Source: Siphlonurus alternatus (Eukaryota; Arthropoda; Insecta; Ephemeroptera; Siphlonuridae). From it: 64,000 nt of DNA. This document shows, piece after piece, positions 48,718 to 60,181 of the stretch (its first letter is position 1; each line of letters starts with the position of its first letter). The position numbers and the translations under genes are program-made. Location: the NCBI GenBank assembly GCA_949825025.1, contig OX463782.1:3917501-3981500 (forward strand). The letters are read 5' to 3'. A model generated the notes under the pieces. The model was not told the origin of the DNA and ran no database searches. It saw only the letters and a program-made list of their open reading frames with translations.

Positions 48718-49458
48718 GGGTAAGGTAACGCCACCAATGTTAAAAAAAAAAATCCCTCACACAAAAATTCTGAAAAAAAAAATTAAAATGTTCTCCTCTA
48801 CACCCCCTATCAGTAGCTAAAATATCAGGTATACAAATTCGATCTAGTTTTTGAGTTATAAATTTTTAAAGTTGACTACTTTAAGGTAGAGATAACGCCG
48901 AACAGCTGATCGACGTAATGCCCTTTGATTAACATGTAAACCTTAGCAAATTGACAAAATTTCTGAAATTTTTTTGAGAGGCAGATATTAGTGCCTAAAA
49001 GCCATAGAAAAAATTTCAAAACGATTTAACGAGCCGATTTTTTTTAATTAATTTTTTTAATTTTCAGCATAGGGCTTTCCCATGGAGAGCCAAACTAAAA
49101 AATTAATTTAAAAAAATCGGCTCGTTAAATGTTTTTGAAACTTTTGCTATGGCTTTTAGGCACTAATATCTGCCTCTCAAAAAAATTTCAGAATTTTTGT
49201 CAATTTGCTAAGGTTTACATGTTAATCAAAGGGGATTACGTCGAACAGCTGTTCGACGTTATCTCTACCTTAACATGGAGAAATGGAACTCCCATGTTAA
49301 ATTAGTCAACTTTAAAAATTCATAACTCAAAAACTAGATCGTATTTGTATACCTGATATTTTAGCTACTGATAGGGGGGTGTAGAGGAGAACATTTTAAA
49401 TTTTTTTCAGAATTTTTGTGTGAGGGACTTTTTTAACATTGGTGGCGTTATCTTACCC
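48718..49458. mobile_element. TTAA-flanked MITE, family A, carrying a nested MITE
   Basis: GGGTAAGGTAACGCCACCAA and its complement are bounded by TTAA at 48714-48717 and 49459-49462. Removing the nested element and one TTAA leaves about 352 bp, matching the empty copy at 60182-60529. Confidence 0.85.
48885..49269. mobile_element. TTAA MITE, family B copy 2, nested in family A
   Basis: GGTAGAGATAACGCCGAACA and its complement are bounded by TTAA at 48881-48884 and 49270-49273. The host reads GACTACTTTAACATGGAG in the empty paralogue at 60.3 kb, so the target TTAA and its duplication are directly visible. Confidence 0.85.
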
Positions 49459-49871
49459 TTAAATTCTTTTTTTTTATATGCTTTAATTTCAATTTTAATT
49501 CATGCGAGAAGATTCAGTTATTGGTTTTATATAATATAAATATTTAAATTATATTTTAAATACGTGTTGCTTATCTATATACTAGAAAATGCATTATAAT
49601 AGAAAAATTGTAACATGATTGAAAGAAAGGGTTTGGAAAAAAAATTGATTAATATCATAATATACTCGTTAATATTTTATTTGTGTATGCTTTACTATAT
49701 AATAAGTATTATAGAGTTTGCGATGAAGTGTCAATATCTTTGCTAACGATAATATCCAATACATCATCAATATGTATTGAGAACTCAATTAATTAGCTTT
49801 ACGAGCAAGCGAGTGATATTAAATTTTCATCTTACTGAGATCACGACTGTAACAATGTTGTAACACTTCAA

Positions 49872-49952
49872 GTAACCATGGCAACCAAGATTGTGGTGGG
49901 CGTGTTGCCGTGGGACAAGGAGGGATCGTGTCCGGCCGGTTGCCTAGCTGCG

Positions 49953-49955
<3 letters not shown>
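49872..49955 (+). promoter_or_regulatory. RFX X-box-like site in a GC-rich island, with a possible ATG frame
   Basis: GTAACC-AT-GGCAAC at 49872-49885 is a complete match to the RFX X-box consensus GTNRCC(N0-3)RGYAAC. The ATG inside it opens MATKIVVGVLPWDKEGSCPA and then runs into the CT microsatellite. No good splice donor follows (only GTCTCT), so I do not call a coding exon. The island may be another promoter. Confidence 0.3.
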
Positions 49956-50002
<47 letters not shown>

Positions 50003-50042
50003 CTATACCCCTCTTTCCCTCGGGTCTCTCTCTCTCTCTCTC
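49955..50042. repeat. two (TC)n runs
   Basis: CT runs at about 49955-49999 and 50024-50042, separated by TTTTCTATACCCCTCTTTCCC. They directly follow the GC-rich island with the RFX-like site. Confidence 0.85.
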
Positions 50043-50526
50043 CCTCTTTCTCTCGTGTTTCTCTCTTCGTGTTTAAATATATTTATTAAATTGTGCATTT
50101 TTGTTGTTTCTCCTTTTTTTATCTTTTAATTCCTTTTTTAGCAATTTCTCTTTTGCGCAACTCTCACTCTTATGAATATTAGATACAAAATGGGATTTCA
50201 GTACTTTTATTTTCACCTTCAAATAAGTACTTTTTAGGATTCGGTAGATTAAGTTGCTTATTGGACCTTATTTCCAATACTTTTTGAACTTTTCACTATA
50301 CATTTTGTTGTGATTAAACAGTCAATAAAGGTACAAAAATTGTACTTAGTTGGATTTTAAGTATCTAAAAATATATTGTGGCTCGTCTCTCTTTTCCTAG
50401 TGTAATTACATTCTTATGTTTAAATATATTTATTAAATTGTGCATTTTTGTTCTCTTCTTTTATTATCAATTTCTGTTTGACGCAACATTATCATCCCCG
50501 ATTTTTCTATTTTTTTAAGAGAGAGC

Positions 50527-50775
50527 TGATGACGATAATGCTATAAGTAATGACGCCATAACCACCCCCAACTTGCATCAGTATGTGATGCTGAATGGGC
50601 GTTGCTAAGTGACGTATGTCGCCTGGAGAACATTAAATCCGTCTGTCAGTATCGACCTGTATCACGTGACACATGACACACTAGAGTATTAGCTCCACCG
50701 CTACTTGACTGTTCATACAAAACCCTTATAACGATCACCTACCCGTTATATTGATATCACGTTACCAGGTAACAA
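50527..50775. promoter_or_regulatory. GC-richer segment with E-box and CRE-like sites
   Basis: It contains GCGTTGCTAAGTGACGTATG, TATCACGTGACACATGACAC and, at its right edge, TTACCAG/GTAACA, a donor-like junction. It has no useful frame. It could be another promoter plus non-coding leader exon; composition only. Confidence 0.2.
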
Positions 50776-51337
50776 AATTTACTGTAAGTTTATATAACGA
50801 ATTAATTGGTATCGTTAAATCGTTGTTGTTGTTGTTTCTTGATATTGGATTTATAACAGTTTGTTATTCCTTTTTTAAATCTCGTTAGAATTTTTTAAAT
50901 AACCTATATTTGAAAGATAAAATTAGATTACTTAAGAATAATGATTTGTTAATTAACAAAAAAAATAATGTTATTAATTAGTGTTTATAAAATTTAACAA
51001 ATTTTCAATACTTCGTTAAAGTAATTCAAAATTAATTTTGAGATTGTTGATTTTTATGACTAAATTGTATTAAAATTATATGTTTGCTAATTATGTTTAA
51101 AATCCTTAATTTTAGCTTGTGATAATTTTGAACAACTGGGACAACATTACATAACTAACAATAAGATAAGTTTTTTTTGCTTAATTTCATATTATATCTG
51201 TGGCAGCTACACTGAGAAATACTGTCAACCTAAATTAATGAACAGCGATGATTTCACGTCCTTCTCCATATCTTTAAATTTTACACTCACAGCGAAAATT
51301 TTATTTATTATTTTTTCCCCAGTGTCCTATTTAATTA

Positions 51338-51549
51338 ATAATAATAATAATAATAATAATTTTATTTCGATCGTTGGCTTTACAGCATAGATCACGTCAG
51401 AGTTGTTACATAAATCATACATAACAGGTACTTAAATCTAATTAAAATTACCTAAAATTAACATACATAGGTTTACACAAATAATTTTAAGTAAATTTAT
51501 ACTATTAACATATATATTATTCATTATTATCAGGTTCTTTAATCTTGAT

Positions 51550-51598
<49 letters not shown>

Positions 51599-52272
51599 TT
51601 AAAAATAGTTTAAGTTTTCAAAATCACTGTCACTCTTTTTAATATAATTGATTTATTATCTCCACATATGATTTCTTGATGCACTATTAAATAGATCACA
51701 TAACACTTTACACTATAGTTCACATTGCACTTTGATAGTCAGATATTAAAATATATTTACTGTCTTTATTTCGGAGCCATAGATAAAGATAACATTTTTT
51801 GTTTGTTTTGATCCGTAAGAGCAACGTTCCAGTTTGCAACATCCTCCTGCGTTATTTTTGAATTTTCATCATAAAAATATTTTATATTATAATATTCTTT
51901 TTTTATTAATATAGTTTTTAATTTATTTTTAAATACATTATCACTAATTTCATCCCTCAATGACTCGGGTAAAAAATCATAGATTTTATGAGTTTGGTAA
52001 TATGGATTATTTTTGTAAAAAGCAGATTGATGCTTTTTTATTACAACTTTGGATTTGTTTCTGGTATCATAAGGAGAGATGTCGGAAACTTGAGCGTATG
52101 ACTCTGGGTGTAATCTTTTATACATTGCACAATTCAAGATGTATATACTGGGTAGAGTTAACACTTTCAAATCATAAAAATGTGTTCTACAAAATTTATC
52201 AAATAAAGTCACTAATATGCGGTCTCCAGCACTAACCACACTCGCCTCACCTACATAAAACCTAGCATACAC
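51338..52272 (-). mobile_element. 5'-truncated jockey-like LINE: reverse-transcriptase C-terminal end and 3' UTR
   Basis: The minus frame 52272-51766 (168 codons) ends with the characteristic tail of arthropod/invertebrate jockey-type reverse transcriptases: LKVLTLPSIYILNCAMYKRL, then YDTRNKSKVVIKKHQSAFYK, NPYYQTHKIYDFLPESLRDE and LKTILIKKEYYNIKYF. The frame has no ATG (a GTG at its edge), and a stop lies just upstream, consistent with 5' truncation or decay. Downstream come a 3' UTR containing a 40-plus-base poly(A) (plus poly(T) 51551-51593) and the terminus GCCAACGATCGAAATAAA followed by (ATT)n at 51338-51361, a typical LINE end. The catalytic YxDD domain is missing, so it cannot move by itself. 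Confidence 0.8.
51766..52272 (-). pseudogene. reverse-transcriptase C-terminal fragment of the LINE
   Basis: 168 codons of the thumb/C-terminal region (HxxxTRxK-like YDTRNK motif, FKNKLKTIL, YYNIKYF). There is no catalytic core and no start codon. The frame is intact to its TAA at 51766-51768, implying a fairly recent insertion. Confidence 0.75.
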
Positions 52273-52746
52273 GGTTCACAATTCTGCTCGTGGTCGTCAG
52301 ATATAGTCCAGTCAGATAAGGTGGACTCGGATCGTGGCTGTCCTGCACTACTTCATTACCTGGATGTGCAGCCACCTGTGTGTTACGAAATAAGAGCATG
52401 TTTTCTGAAATTCACTCGGGAGGCAATACGTTGTCAAATTCGTCCATATTTTCAACTCCTATTTTCCTTTATAGTGAAAAAATTTGTTAGCAAAGGTTCA
52501 ACTAAACAAGTAAGGTACATGTCCTATTTTCCTTTTTCATGGTCAGTTCCTATTTATACTTGATTATTGACATATGCGTAAATTTTATTATTTTTTTAAT
52601 GTATATACACTTTTTCTGTAAAAATTCTTGTATTCTTATATAGTGCGTCTGATTTCAAATTAGATAGTCGTTCATAGTCGTTCGTAAGTTTGATCCAAAG
52701 CACTGCTGGATGTTATCCAAGTAATACATTCGATAGGTGAGTGATG

Positions 52747-52917
52747 AGGCTCGGACTGGCCATTAGCCTGGGTCAGAGATCCCTAACTGGTCCCTCTGAT
52801 TTTTAACACATAGAGTATAGAAAAAGTGGCATCAGACTCCTTTCCAGGTGGCCCTGCTACCTGTAATGCCTATATATGGCCCTGACTGGCCCCTATAGCT
52901 TCAAAATCTGAGCCTGT
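52747..52917 (-). repeat. about 170-bp GC-richer repeat, copy 2 (inverted)
   Basis: GGCTCGGACTGGCCATTAGC, CTGGGTCAGAGATCCCT and GGCCCTGACTGGCCCCTA are the complement of the 41278 copy with modest divergence. Confidence 0.6.
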
Positions 52918-53619
52918 AAGTGATGGCATCCTCTACCAACTGTTGACCTTTAAAGTTTACATGGTTCCCTCAATCGCAACTAGGTAAATGTTGAGATAGA
53001 TTGCAAGGCTATTATTATAGCCGCCTCGGATTGGAAACCCGCATCAAGTAAAGCAACGTTAAATTAGTGTTTGAGTGCATGGCTAAATACAGCCTATTCT
53101 CAGAAATGGAACAAGAAGAAGATGCAATATTAAGTCATGTCCACGAAAAACAGGAAAGTTTTAAAAAAAAATAAAAACTATATACTCTTAGAAAGTGTGC
53201 GTACTGAGTACTCATCAATCGAAGTTATTAATAGCTTCGTAGTGAAGCTAGTGCATTGACTGAAACCTATGAAATTTTAATCAATGAACCATTTCTTAGT
53301 ATTTTTAAATGGCTAAATTTAAAGCTGATTTATTAATATAACATCTTCTTATTTTATTTAGTTTTTGGAAATATATTTAAAGTTACTAACCTATCCCACG
53401 CATAGTTTTTTTTTTTTTTTTTTGACGCTGTACTTCAAAGAATTACTAAAAATACACATTATATATTCACCTATAATAATAATAAAGTTTTATTTCCTTT
53501 TTTTATATCAAACATACAATAAAAATACAAACGTGGGTGATTATTATTGATTTACATTAAACAGGTATATTAAATTAATAGTACAAACGATTAAATGAAA
53601 AAAAAAAGAATGCAAATGT

Positions 53620-53802
53620 TGATGGCGGGGAGATGAAGAGGGGAAGTAGGGCGGACACAGTGAGGCAGTCTGCTCTCTTCTGGGCCTTCAGTCTTGCTTC
53701 TGATGACCGTGGTGTAACATTGGTGCTCAGTGATGGTGCTCTATCTTTAAGGGGGGGTCACGTGTGATAACAATGAGGACTTAACAATAAAAAGTGATAA
53801 CA
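53620..53802 (+). promoter_or_regulatory. presumed promoter and 5' leader of the 53803 exon
   Basis: A GC-richer segment (GGCGGGGAGATG, GGGCGGACAC) is followed by a G-run and a GGTCACGTG E-box core near 53757-53765, just before the candidate start codon. Inferred from composition and position. Confidence 0.25.
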
Positions 53803-53893
53803 ATGGCAGGATACTCTCATATGAGAGGAAAACTTGAACGATGGAAAAGTTTAATGGCTTCATGGGTCTTAGAATCTTTTTCAGAATCTACAG
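53803..53893 (+). CDS. candidate alternative first coding exon (30 codons plus 1 nt, phase-1 donor)
   Basis: ATG at 53803 (context CAATGG) opens MAGYSHMRGKLERWKSLMAS and continues WVLESFSEST. It stops at the donor ACAG/GTAAAG, leaving phase 1. The peptide looks like an amphipathic helix with three Trp/Leu positions (RGKLERWKSLMASWVLESF), which may contact membrane or a partner; no family is recognised. A GC-richer presumed leader with a CACGTG E-box (53758-53764 region) precedes it, starting about 53620. Phase and strand match the candidates at 48433 and 58413 and the exit phase of the SH3 exon at 30473-30734. This supports an isoform start of the same gene, by inference only. No stop interrupts the frame before the donor. 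Confidence 0.45.
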
Positions 53894-55238
53894 GTAAAGG
53901 TAATGAAAAAATATTATTTTATTAAAATTACTCCGGACAATTTACGTATATAATATAGAAGAGATTATAAACATTTATGTTTGCATGCAGCTTTCTCTTT
54001 ATGATAACTACGTTTTTTTTTTTAACCTCAACTTATTGAAAATAACCGCAGTTAGTCTATCCAACTGGTTTACCTCTTTCATGAATTAACGATACCTATT
54101 TACTATCATATTATCACTATTACCAGAAATCTTTCAATGTTAACTCTTTGATATTACTGTCGGGTTTTTAACAGTCAATTGGAATTTTTAATGTCATGCT
54201 GTCAAAAAATTTATGATGGTTTATAAGTAGTGTTGATTTTTTCATCTCGTATGTAATAGCGGTTTGATATGATGGCTATAAAGAATAATGTTATGTATTT
54301 TTACAAATAATGATCCGCATCATTACTATTGTTGCCTCGGAAAATTGAAATTTATTGTTGAGGAAACATTTTACAAAGTTGAAGAGGGTACTTGATAATT
54401 TTACTTTTTACGGGTTATTAAAGGATGAATTTAAAGTTCTTTCATCGTGTACGTGTATTTATAATTAACTTATTATCATTTAAAAGTATTACCAATTATA
54501 AGAATCTATTATCTTAATAAGATAATATCAGCTGTTTTTACTCGAATTATGACTCATAGAGATTTCTCAAGATTGTGGCTATAATTATTGTTTGGATTAT
54601 AATCGTATGTAGCTATATAAGTGACATATGTCGTGTTGTGATGATATTAATAAGAAGTCTATTTATTAATTGGCATCTATTAGTTAATTGTGTCACTTAA
54701 ATTCTTGGAAGCTTTTAGTCTAAACATGTTTCAATTAAGTATTATTAATATACAATTCAATTTATTTAATTATTTTATGTATGGTCTGTGGTTTTATAAA
54801 ATCAATTAAATAGTCGTTTTTTTGTTTACCATTTACCGTCTATAATCTTTTATTTGAATCCTTTGTTGGCATTTTTCATTTTTTATAAAATATTCAACTT
54901 AAAATCTAAAGAGAATTTAATAGTTTTCTTAGCAAAAAGGGGAATACAAATTATATTTCTGATTTATATTAAAAATTGAATCGAATAACAAACCTTCGTA
55001 ATGCTATAAAATTATTTGAATTTAATTAAAAGGTGTTATAAAATTAAAAACTGCACAAGGCCTGAGGAGTATTGATGGATATTTCACACTTTTGAAGGCT
55101 TGGCATTGGCTCGAGAGGTCCACCACCTTGATGTTAATATGTCTCCTCTAACATCCTTGTCAATGGCCAGACATATTCTTCACCCGTACACTAGATATCA
55201 CAATAAATTTCCGTCTTCCAACATTGAAATCTCCTTAA

Positions 55239-55448
55239 GGTGGATTCACATGGCGATTTTTACCATGCGACGCGAAGCGAATAATGCGCACTTGCTGTAA
55301 CATCAATTGGCGGCCATATTGGGCGATTAAAAGAAAAAGAGCATCGTAATTAACGCGATTATCGGCGAATTCAGCCGATAAGCTGAGGATTTCACAGCTT
55401 TTACGTTAAAATCGCGTCGCATCGCCGTTGTCGCCATCTGAATCCGCC
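55239..55448. mobile_element. 210-bp TTAA-flanked MITE, family C
   Basis: GGTGGATTCACATGGCGA pairs with TCGCCATCTGAATCCGCC, with CATGCGACGCGA/TCGCGTCGCATCG further in. TTAA lies at 55235-55238 and 55449-55452. It is CpG-rich compared with its surroundings. Confidence 0.8.
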
Positions 55449-55502
55449 TTAAGGTTGGAATATTTCAGGAAACGTCAACTTTGTATGGACGGCACTAAAG
55501 AA

Positions 55503-55626
55503 CGCGATACGAAGGAAGATATTCAGGTTTCTCATGTATTAACCACGGTTAGCGCCATCCCTAACTCAATGTCATTATCCGTGTGGGTAGTGAGAATCAC
55601 GGTTATCTTTCTCTGAATTTCGTGAG
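55503..55626. repeat. family E repeat, copy 3
   Basis: CGCGATACGAAGGAAGATAT, TCAGGTTTCTCATG, TTAACCACGGTTAGCGCC and the right arm GTGAGAATCACGGTTATC ... AATTTCGTG form an imperfect inverted repeat. Confidence 0.5.
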
Positions 55627-56338
55627 TTATGTTTTTAATAATACCTTAATGCGGGATATATTTAAAATAGTTCGTGATGTTACTATATTATTATATTATT
55701 ATATTATACTATATTATACCATTCCATCTAATCGTTTCACGTTTATCACTTATGACGAATTTTGAATTAAATTTACTATCAGTATTCAAGAGATACGAAT
55801 CAGCTGAAAATACTTTTGATAAGTAAAGCGTAAATTCATTCTACCAATTAGTAAAGTCCTTATTTTAACTTCCCTAGATTCTAGCGATAATATAATTGAG
55901 TTGGATGTAAGATATATTGAGGAAGAAATACACAAAACGTGTCTCGACATATTAGGAGATGTCAGTTTATATTTCTTTTATATAAAAAAAAATGTAGATC
56001 AGTAGATTTTATTTTACTATTCGCAGAAACTTCTTAAACGTGCTATTTTGTGAGATTCTTTTGACGACTGTATGTTAGCTAGTATTGTTAGTATTGTTTA
56101 TTTTTTACTATTTCAAAGGTGATGGAACAGCATTGTTTGAATAATCATTGTTAATTGTGTTAAATATTTACTTAAGAAATAAACGAAGAAAGTTTTTACA
56201 ATAAATAATAATTTCAAGTTCAATTTCTATTTAAAAAATATATATAGGTAATCCGATGCAAAAATAGTAAAAATACTATGTATAATAATTATAATATACA
56301 AAATCGTTAATAAGGTCTTTATGCGCTTAAAATAAACT

Positions 56339-56770
56339 AACGTCCCTTGTCCGGAATAATTAACTATCTGTCTACCAAAAAAAGATAATTATATAGGTTG
56401 TGTTTAAGAAAATAACTAATTGGAAATCTCTTCATTGTATTTTCATTGGGTTGGATGGAAGAGTGGGACTAATGGCCTAAATCCCGCTCTCAATAGAGAT
56501 GATTTTATTTATTTATTTACCATGATTAGGTGCAATAATGATGATGGTTTGATTTTTAATTGGCTTTAAGAGTCTTCCACGCAGCCATTGAAAGTTTTTA
56601 TAGCAGATATTTTTGCTAAAATATATAATTTTTCTGTTGTTGTGTACAATAATGAGCTGATATCTGCAGGCATGAGTGCAATTAAGAGCTGTAAATCGTT
56701 GAGCTTCTTCTTCTTGATCCGTTTTTGAGAATAGGCCAAACAGTCATGCACCCAAGCACTAAAGTAAATC
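56339..56770. repeat. degenerate family D relic with a possible retroposon 3' end inside
   Basis: ACGTCCCTTGTCCGGAATAA at the left and AATTAAGAGCTGTAAATCG at the right match family D. Between them, GGATGGAAGAGTGGGACTAA ... TCTCAATAGAGATGATTTTA ends in TTTATTTATTTA. That is the look of a non-LTR retroposon 3' terminus. Low identity makes this tentative. Confidence 0.35.
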
Positions 56771-57111
56771 GTTGAGCAGAAAGCTCAAAATTCCACTAAG
56801 CTGATATAGTCAGACAGCCTTGAAAATTTGGACGGATCTGCGTGAGTATCATCTTTTACTACGTTTAAAAATTAGGCTTTTAGAACTCTTAGGGTGGTCT
56901 TCAATATTTAATTGTACTCTGCCAAAAATATATCACTGGTAGACAATCTAAACAGAGAAATTACTTTATAGCCTTACGTGTTATGAGATGGGAGTATTGT
57001 ATGTTGATAAAGATCGAATGTTCAAAAACAATAAACAAAGAAACGAGTTTTTTTTGTATGTGGATTTAAATTGATATAATTATATTAACCTTGTATAAAT
57101 TTTGTATGTGT

Positions 57112-57215
57112 TCGATTCACGAAGGAGGATTTCAGGAAGATAACCCAAGTTTCTCGTTATCCATGGTTAAATTCAAAGAGCTAGAACCGCGGTTAGTGAG
57201 AAACCTGGATACCTT
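57112..57215. repeat. family E repeat, copy 4
   Basis: TCACGAAGGAGGATTTCAGG, CCAAGTTTCTCGTTATCC and ACCGCGGTTAGTGAGAAACC match the family; the arms pair imperfectly. Confidence 0.5.
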
Positions 57216-58328
57216 GCATCTCGCCTAATCATCACTGTTAATGCGTTATTCCAACATTGAAAAAAGGTATAGAAAATTATAATGATAAAATAATGCAAAA
57301 TCAAGGTATATTAATAATTATTTTCCAATGTCATGGCATAAATGTTTTATCTCCATATTTGTAATTAATTACTATAATAATAATAATATAGAAATGCATT
57401 TATCTGTAATTCCATAGTGTAATTTAGTTACCGTATTTAGTAATTTGACATTAGTGGGAATTCTGATGTACAAAATGTTATGTAATTTTCTTGAAGGATG
57501 ATGGTAGATAATTGTCAAGTTTGTAATATTTATACCCACGCCTTGAGGGGTTTCCCTCGTTCGTCTAAACTCGCGATGACACGATAGACATACAGTCAAA
57601 ATAATTCTGAAACTTCAACCGGAAGTGATGAGCTATAGTCTTTCTTAGATTAAGCTTAACTTGCGTTTATCTGAACGCTTTTGTTTCTTTTCTAATCTTT
57701 TAACCCGTAAATAGACGGTCGGAAGTTTGCATTTATTTTAGCTTATTTCCGTTTAAGCGTTAAATGATATAGGACAAAAAACAAAAGCAGTGAGAAAAGG
57801 GCAATGTAAAAGCGTAATCCAAAAGATTTGATAGACTCTATTTCTAAAGCATGACATTCAAATTTACAAAATAATAATAATAATAATAATAAATAAATAA
57901 AATAAAATCTTTATAATTTCCAATACTTCCGATATGAATCATATATTTGATAAAAGTATATCGAAGCAAGCATCAACAGGGTGTTCTTTCCGATAAGATA
58001 ACAAGCCAAGAAACTTTGCGAGATTTTTTTTACTTTGCTTCATTCGTAAAAGTGACTCAAGCTTATAGACGTAATAGAGATTTCGTTTATCATCTTATAA
58101 TATTAAAAAATCACGAATTATTTCGCAAGACATTATTATTTTATATATCAATTGTGGCAAAAGGAAGAGACGCGGCGCTTTAGTTTTTTCCTGTAGCAAC
58201 AAAATGTGGTTTCCGCTTGTTATTATGTTTGCATGTAATCTTGAAAAAACATTTTTGTCGTTCTTTTAGTTGTGCTACATCAGTCATGTGAACAACTTGA
58301 AATATAGTGAATATTTAAAAATATCCTC

Positions 58329-58397
58329 ATGGATACATGGATTAGTGGATTAGAATCTCCAAGTGATGATAAATTAATTGAAAGTTCTCCAATTTAA
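58329..58397 (+). other. upstream ORF (22 codons) before the 58413 start
   Basis: ATG at 58329 encodes MDTWISGLESPSDDKLIESS-PI and ends in TAA at 58395-58397, 15 bases before the ATG at 58413. It overlaps no other frame. If the transcript starts upstream of 58329, it could dampen translation of the 58413 exon; this is inference. Confidence 0.25.
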
Positions 58398-58412
58398 CAT
58401 TAAGTGAGCACC

Positions 58413-58722
58413 ATGTTCTCCAATAAGCCAAGTTCTACACGTCCAGCTTCTGAAGATGTCATACATCGAAGTCGCAGTCCAAAACTTGAGGTTCCTCGTC
58501 AGGTGTCTTGTGACCCCGAACTGTTACACCCCGAGACCCCTTCCTCCCATTCACCCCAGCTGTCCCCTCGTCTGCACAGAGCGACCTCCAGAGCTAGACG
58601 TCTTTCCACACACATGTTAGCATTATACGATCGAGTTCATCGTCTGCATATTGATCATCATCATCATGAGAAAAAATCAAATAAGACGAAGGAAAAATCA
58701 GAGAAATATACTGAATTTTTAG
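58413..58722 (+). CDS. candidate alternative first coding exon (103 codons plus 1 nt, phase-1 donor)
   Basis: ATG at 58413 (context GAGCACCATGT) opens a 103-codon frame ending at TTAG/GTAATG, phase 1. An in-frame GTG lies 9 bases upstream, but ATG with a good context is the natural start. Segments: a Ser/Pro-rich basic N-terminus with SP sites (HRSRSPKLEVPRQ about 20-32; PETPSSHSPQLSPR about 41-54), an Arg-rich helix (ATSRARRLSTHMLALYDRVH), a His run (HHHH) and a Lys/Glu-rich tail (KSNKTKEKSEKYTEFL). No catalytic domain is visible; it looks like a disordered regulatory N-terminus. The GC-rich middle stands out from its surroundings. A 22-codon upstream ORF ends 15 bases before it. The donor phase equals that of 48433..48466, 53803..53893 and the SH3 exon at 30473..30734. 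I infer an isoform-specific start of the Trio-like gene that skips the SH3 exon; an independent gene is possible. Confidence 0.55.
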
Positions 58723-59453
58723 GTAATGTATTAGTAATGTCGTGTAGAAACGCCATTTTTATTACAGACTATCTTATCACTGATAAAGAAAAGTTGTTGG
58801 TAATGGTGTATAAGCTCGTATACCCGGATATTAAAATTAATTATTTAAAGAGAAATAAATAGACCACTCCTTTTTTTATATTTTCGCATGTAAAATTTGT
58901 GTTCGAAATACGTTATGGTAAAAAGTAAAAACATAAAACTTTTTAAAGGCATTATTAGCTATGAAAATCACAATGTTCTTAAACACTTGGTTATTTTTAT
59001 TTCAGCTTGATTAAAAGCACGGAAGAGGAAGTATTACTCATAATTTGAAATACGTCAATGCTCACTCTCTTATACAATATGTTACGGAAAAAATTTTTTT
59101 TTCTAAATAATTGTTTATAATAATAAAAAATGGAAATAAAACATATTTTCTTTAAACTGGAAAACACATAAATTAATAAAGGTATATATTAAACTTATTC
59201 GCGTGTCAAGTATACATTATTCGAAATTTAAGTCAATTATTAAGAATTACAAGGCGATCATTACATGCTTAATTTCATAGAATCGTGTTGTTTTTTTAAC
59301 ACACGTCACGTTTCCTGTCTATCTCGGGATGTTCCATTTAGTCGGGCGTCACTTTCAGTTCCGGCCTGCGTGCAACTCTTTCCTACACACTCCAGCAAAT
59401 ATGGGGTTCTCTCTGGAAGTGATGAGTTCAGCTTATCTAACTCCCCACTGAAA

Positions 59454-59643
59454 GGGCTGTCGCACACAGAATCGCATGATTTCGCAGCGTATATAATACA
59501 AAAAATTAAGAACCTAATGCGATCAAAGTGTACGCGCGCACACAGCTTCGTATCGCATGCGATCGTATGTTTCTTATTTAAAACCGATTCTCAATAAGAA
59601 TTCATACGATGCGATATGATACGAAGGCAGTGTGCGACCCCCC
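59454..59643. mobile_element. about 190-bp hairpin MITE rich in CG
   Basis: GGGCTGTCGCACACAGAATC pairs with TACGAAGGCAGTGTGCGACC. The centre holds GCGATCAAAGTGTACGCGCG and TCGCATGCGATCGTATG. MITE-like; no clear target duplication. Confidence 0.55.
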
Positions 59644-60181
59644 AAACATATCTAACATATGATCAATGCTATAAGAACACTGACTAAATGGGACAAAATA
59701 ATTCTTGAATAATAGTATTTCAAAATTTAATACATTTGATGGCTGCTTGGTAGATGAAGCCAATTCAAAATAAAATCAATTTGGTTGAAGGGGATTTAAT
59801 TAAGCGAAGAGTAATTACTTACTTAAACGACGCGTTGCTTTTTAAAAAAAATCGTCACATATGTAAATCTACCAGGCCGTCATCAGAGTGAATGTGGATC
59901 TACTCATGCATGACCAGACCTACGCTGTTGATGTCATTAATTCTTGACAATACTTGTGTTACACTTATAATATAGAGACAGTGATAATGTTCCCTGACTT
60001 TTGCAACTATACACAAAGATTTACAATTTTTAATTAAAATAATGTAATTTAAAAATTAAATGAAAGTATACTTTTCTTAAAATAAATAGCCCTGTATTAT
60101 ACCCGTGATATTAAAAATGTATGTTAAAGATAATACCAGGTAACTCAAAAATCGTCATCAGGTGGTATATTATATTATTAA

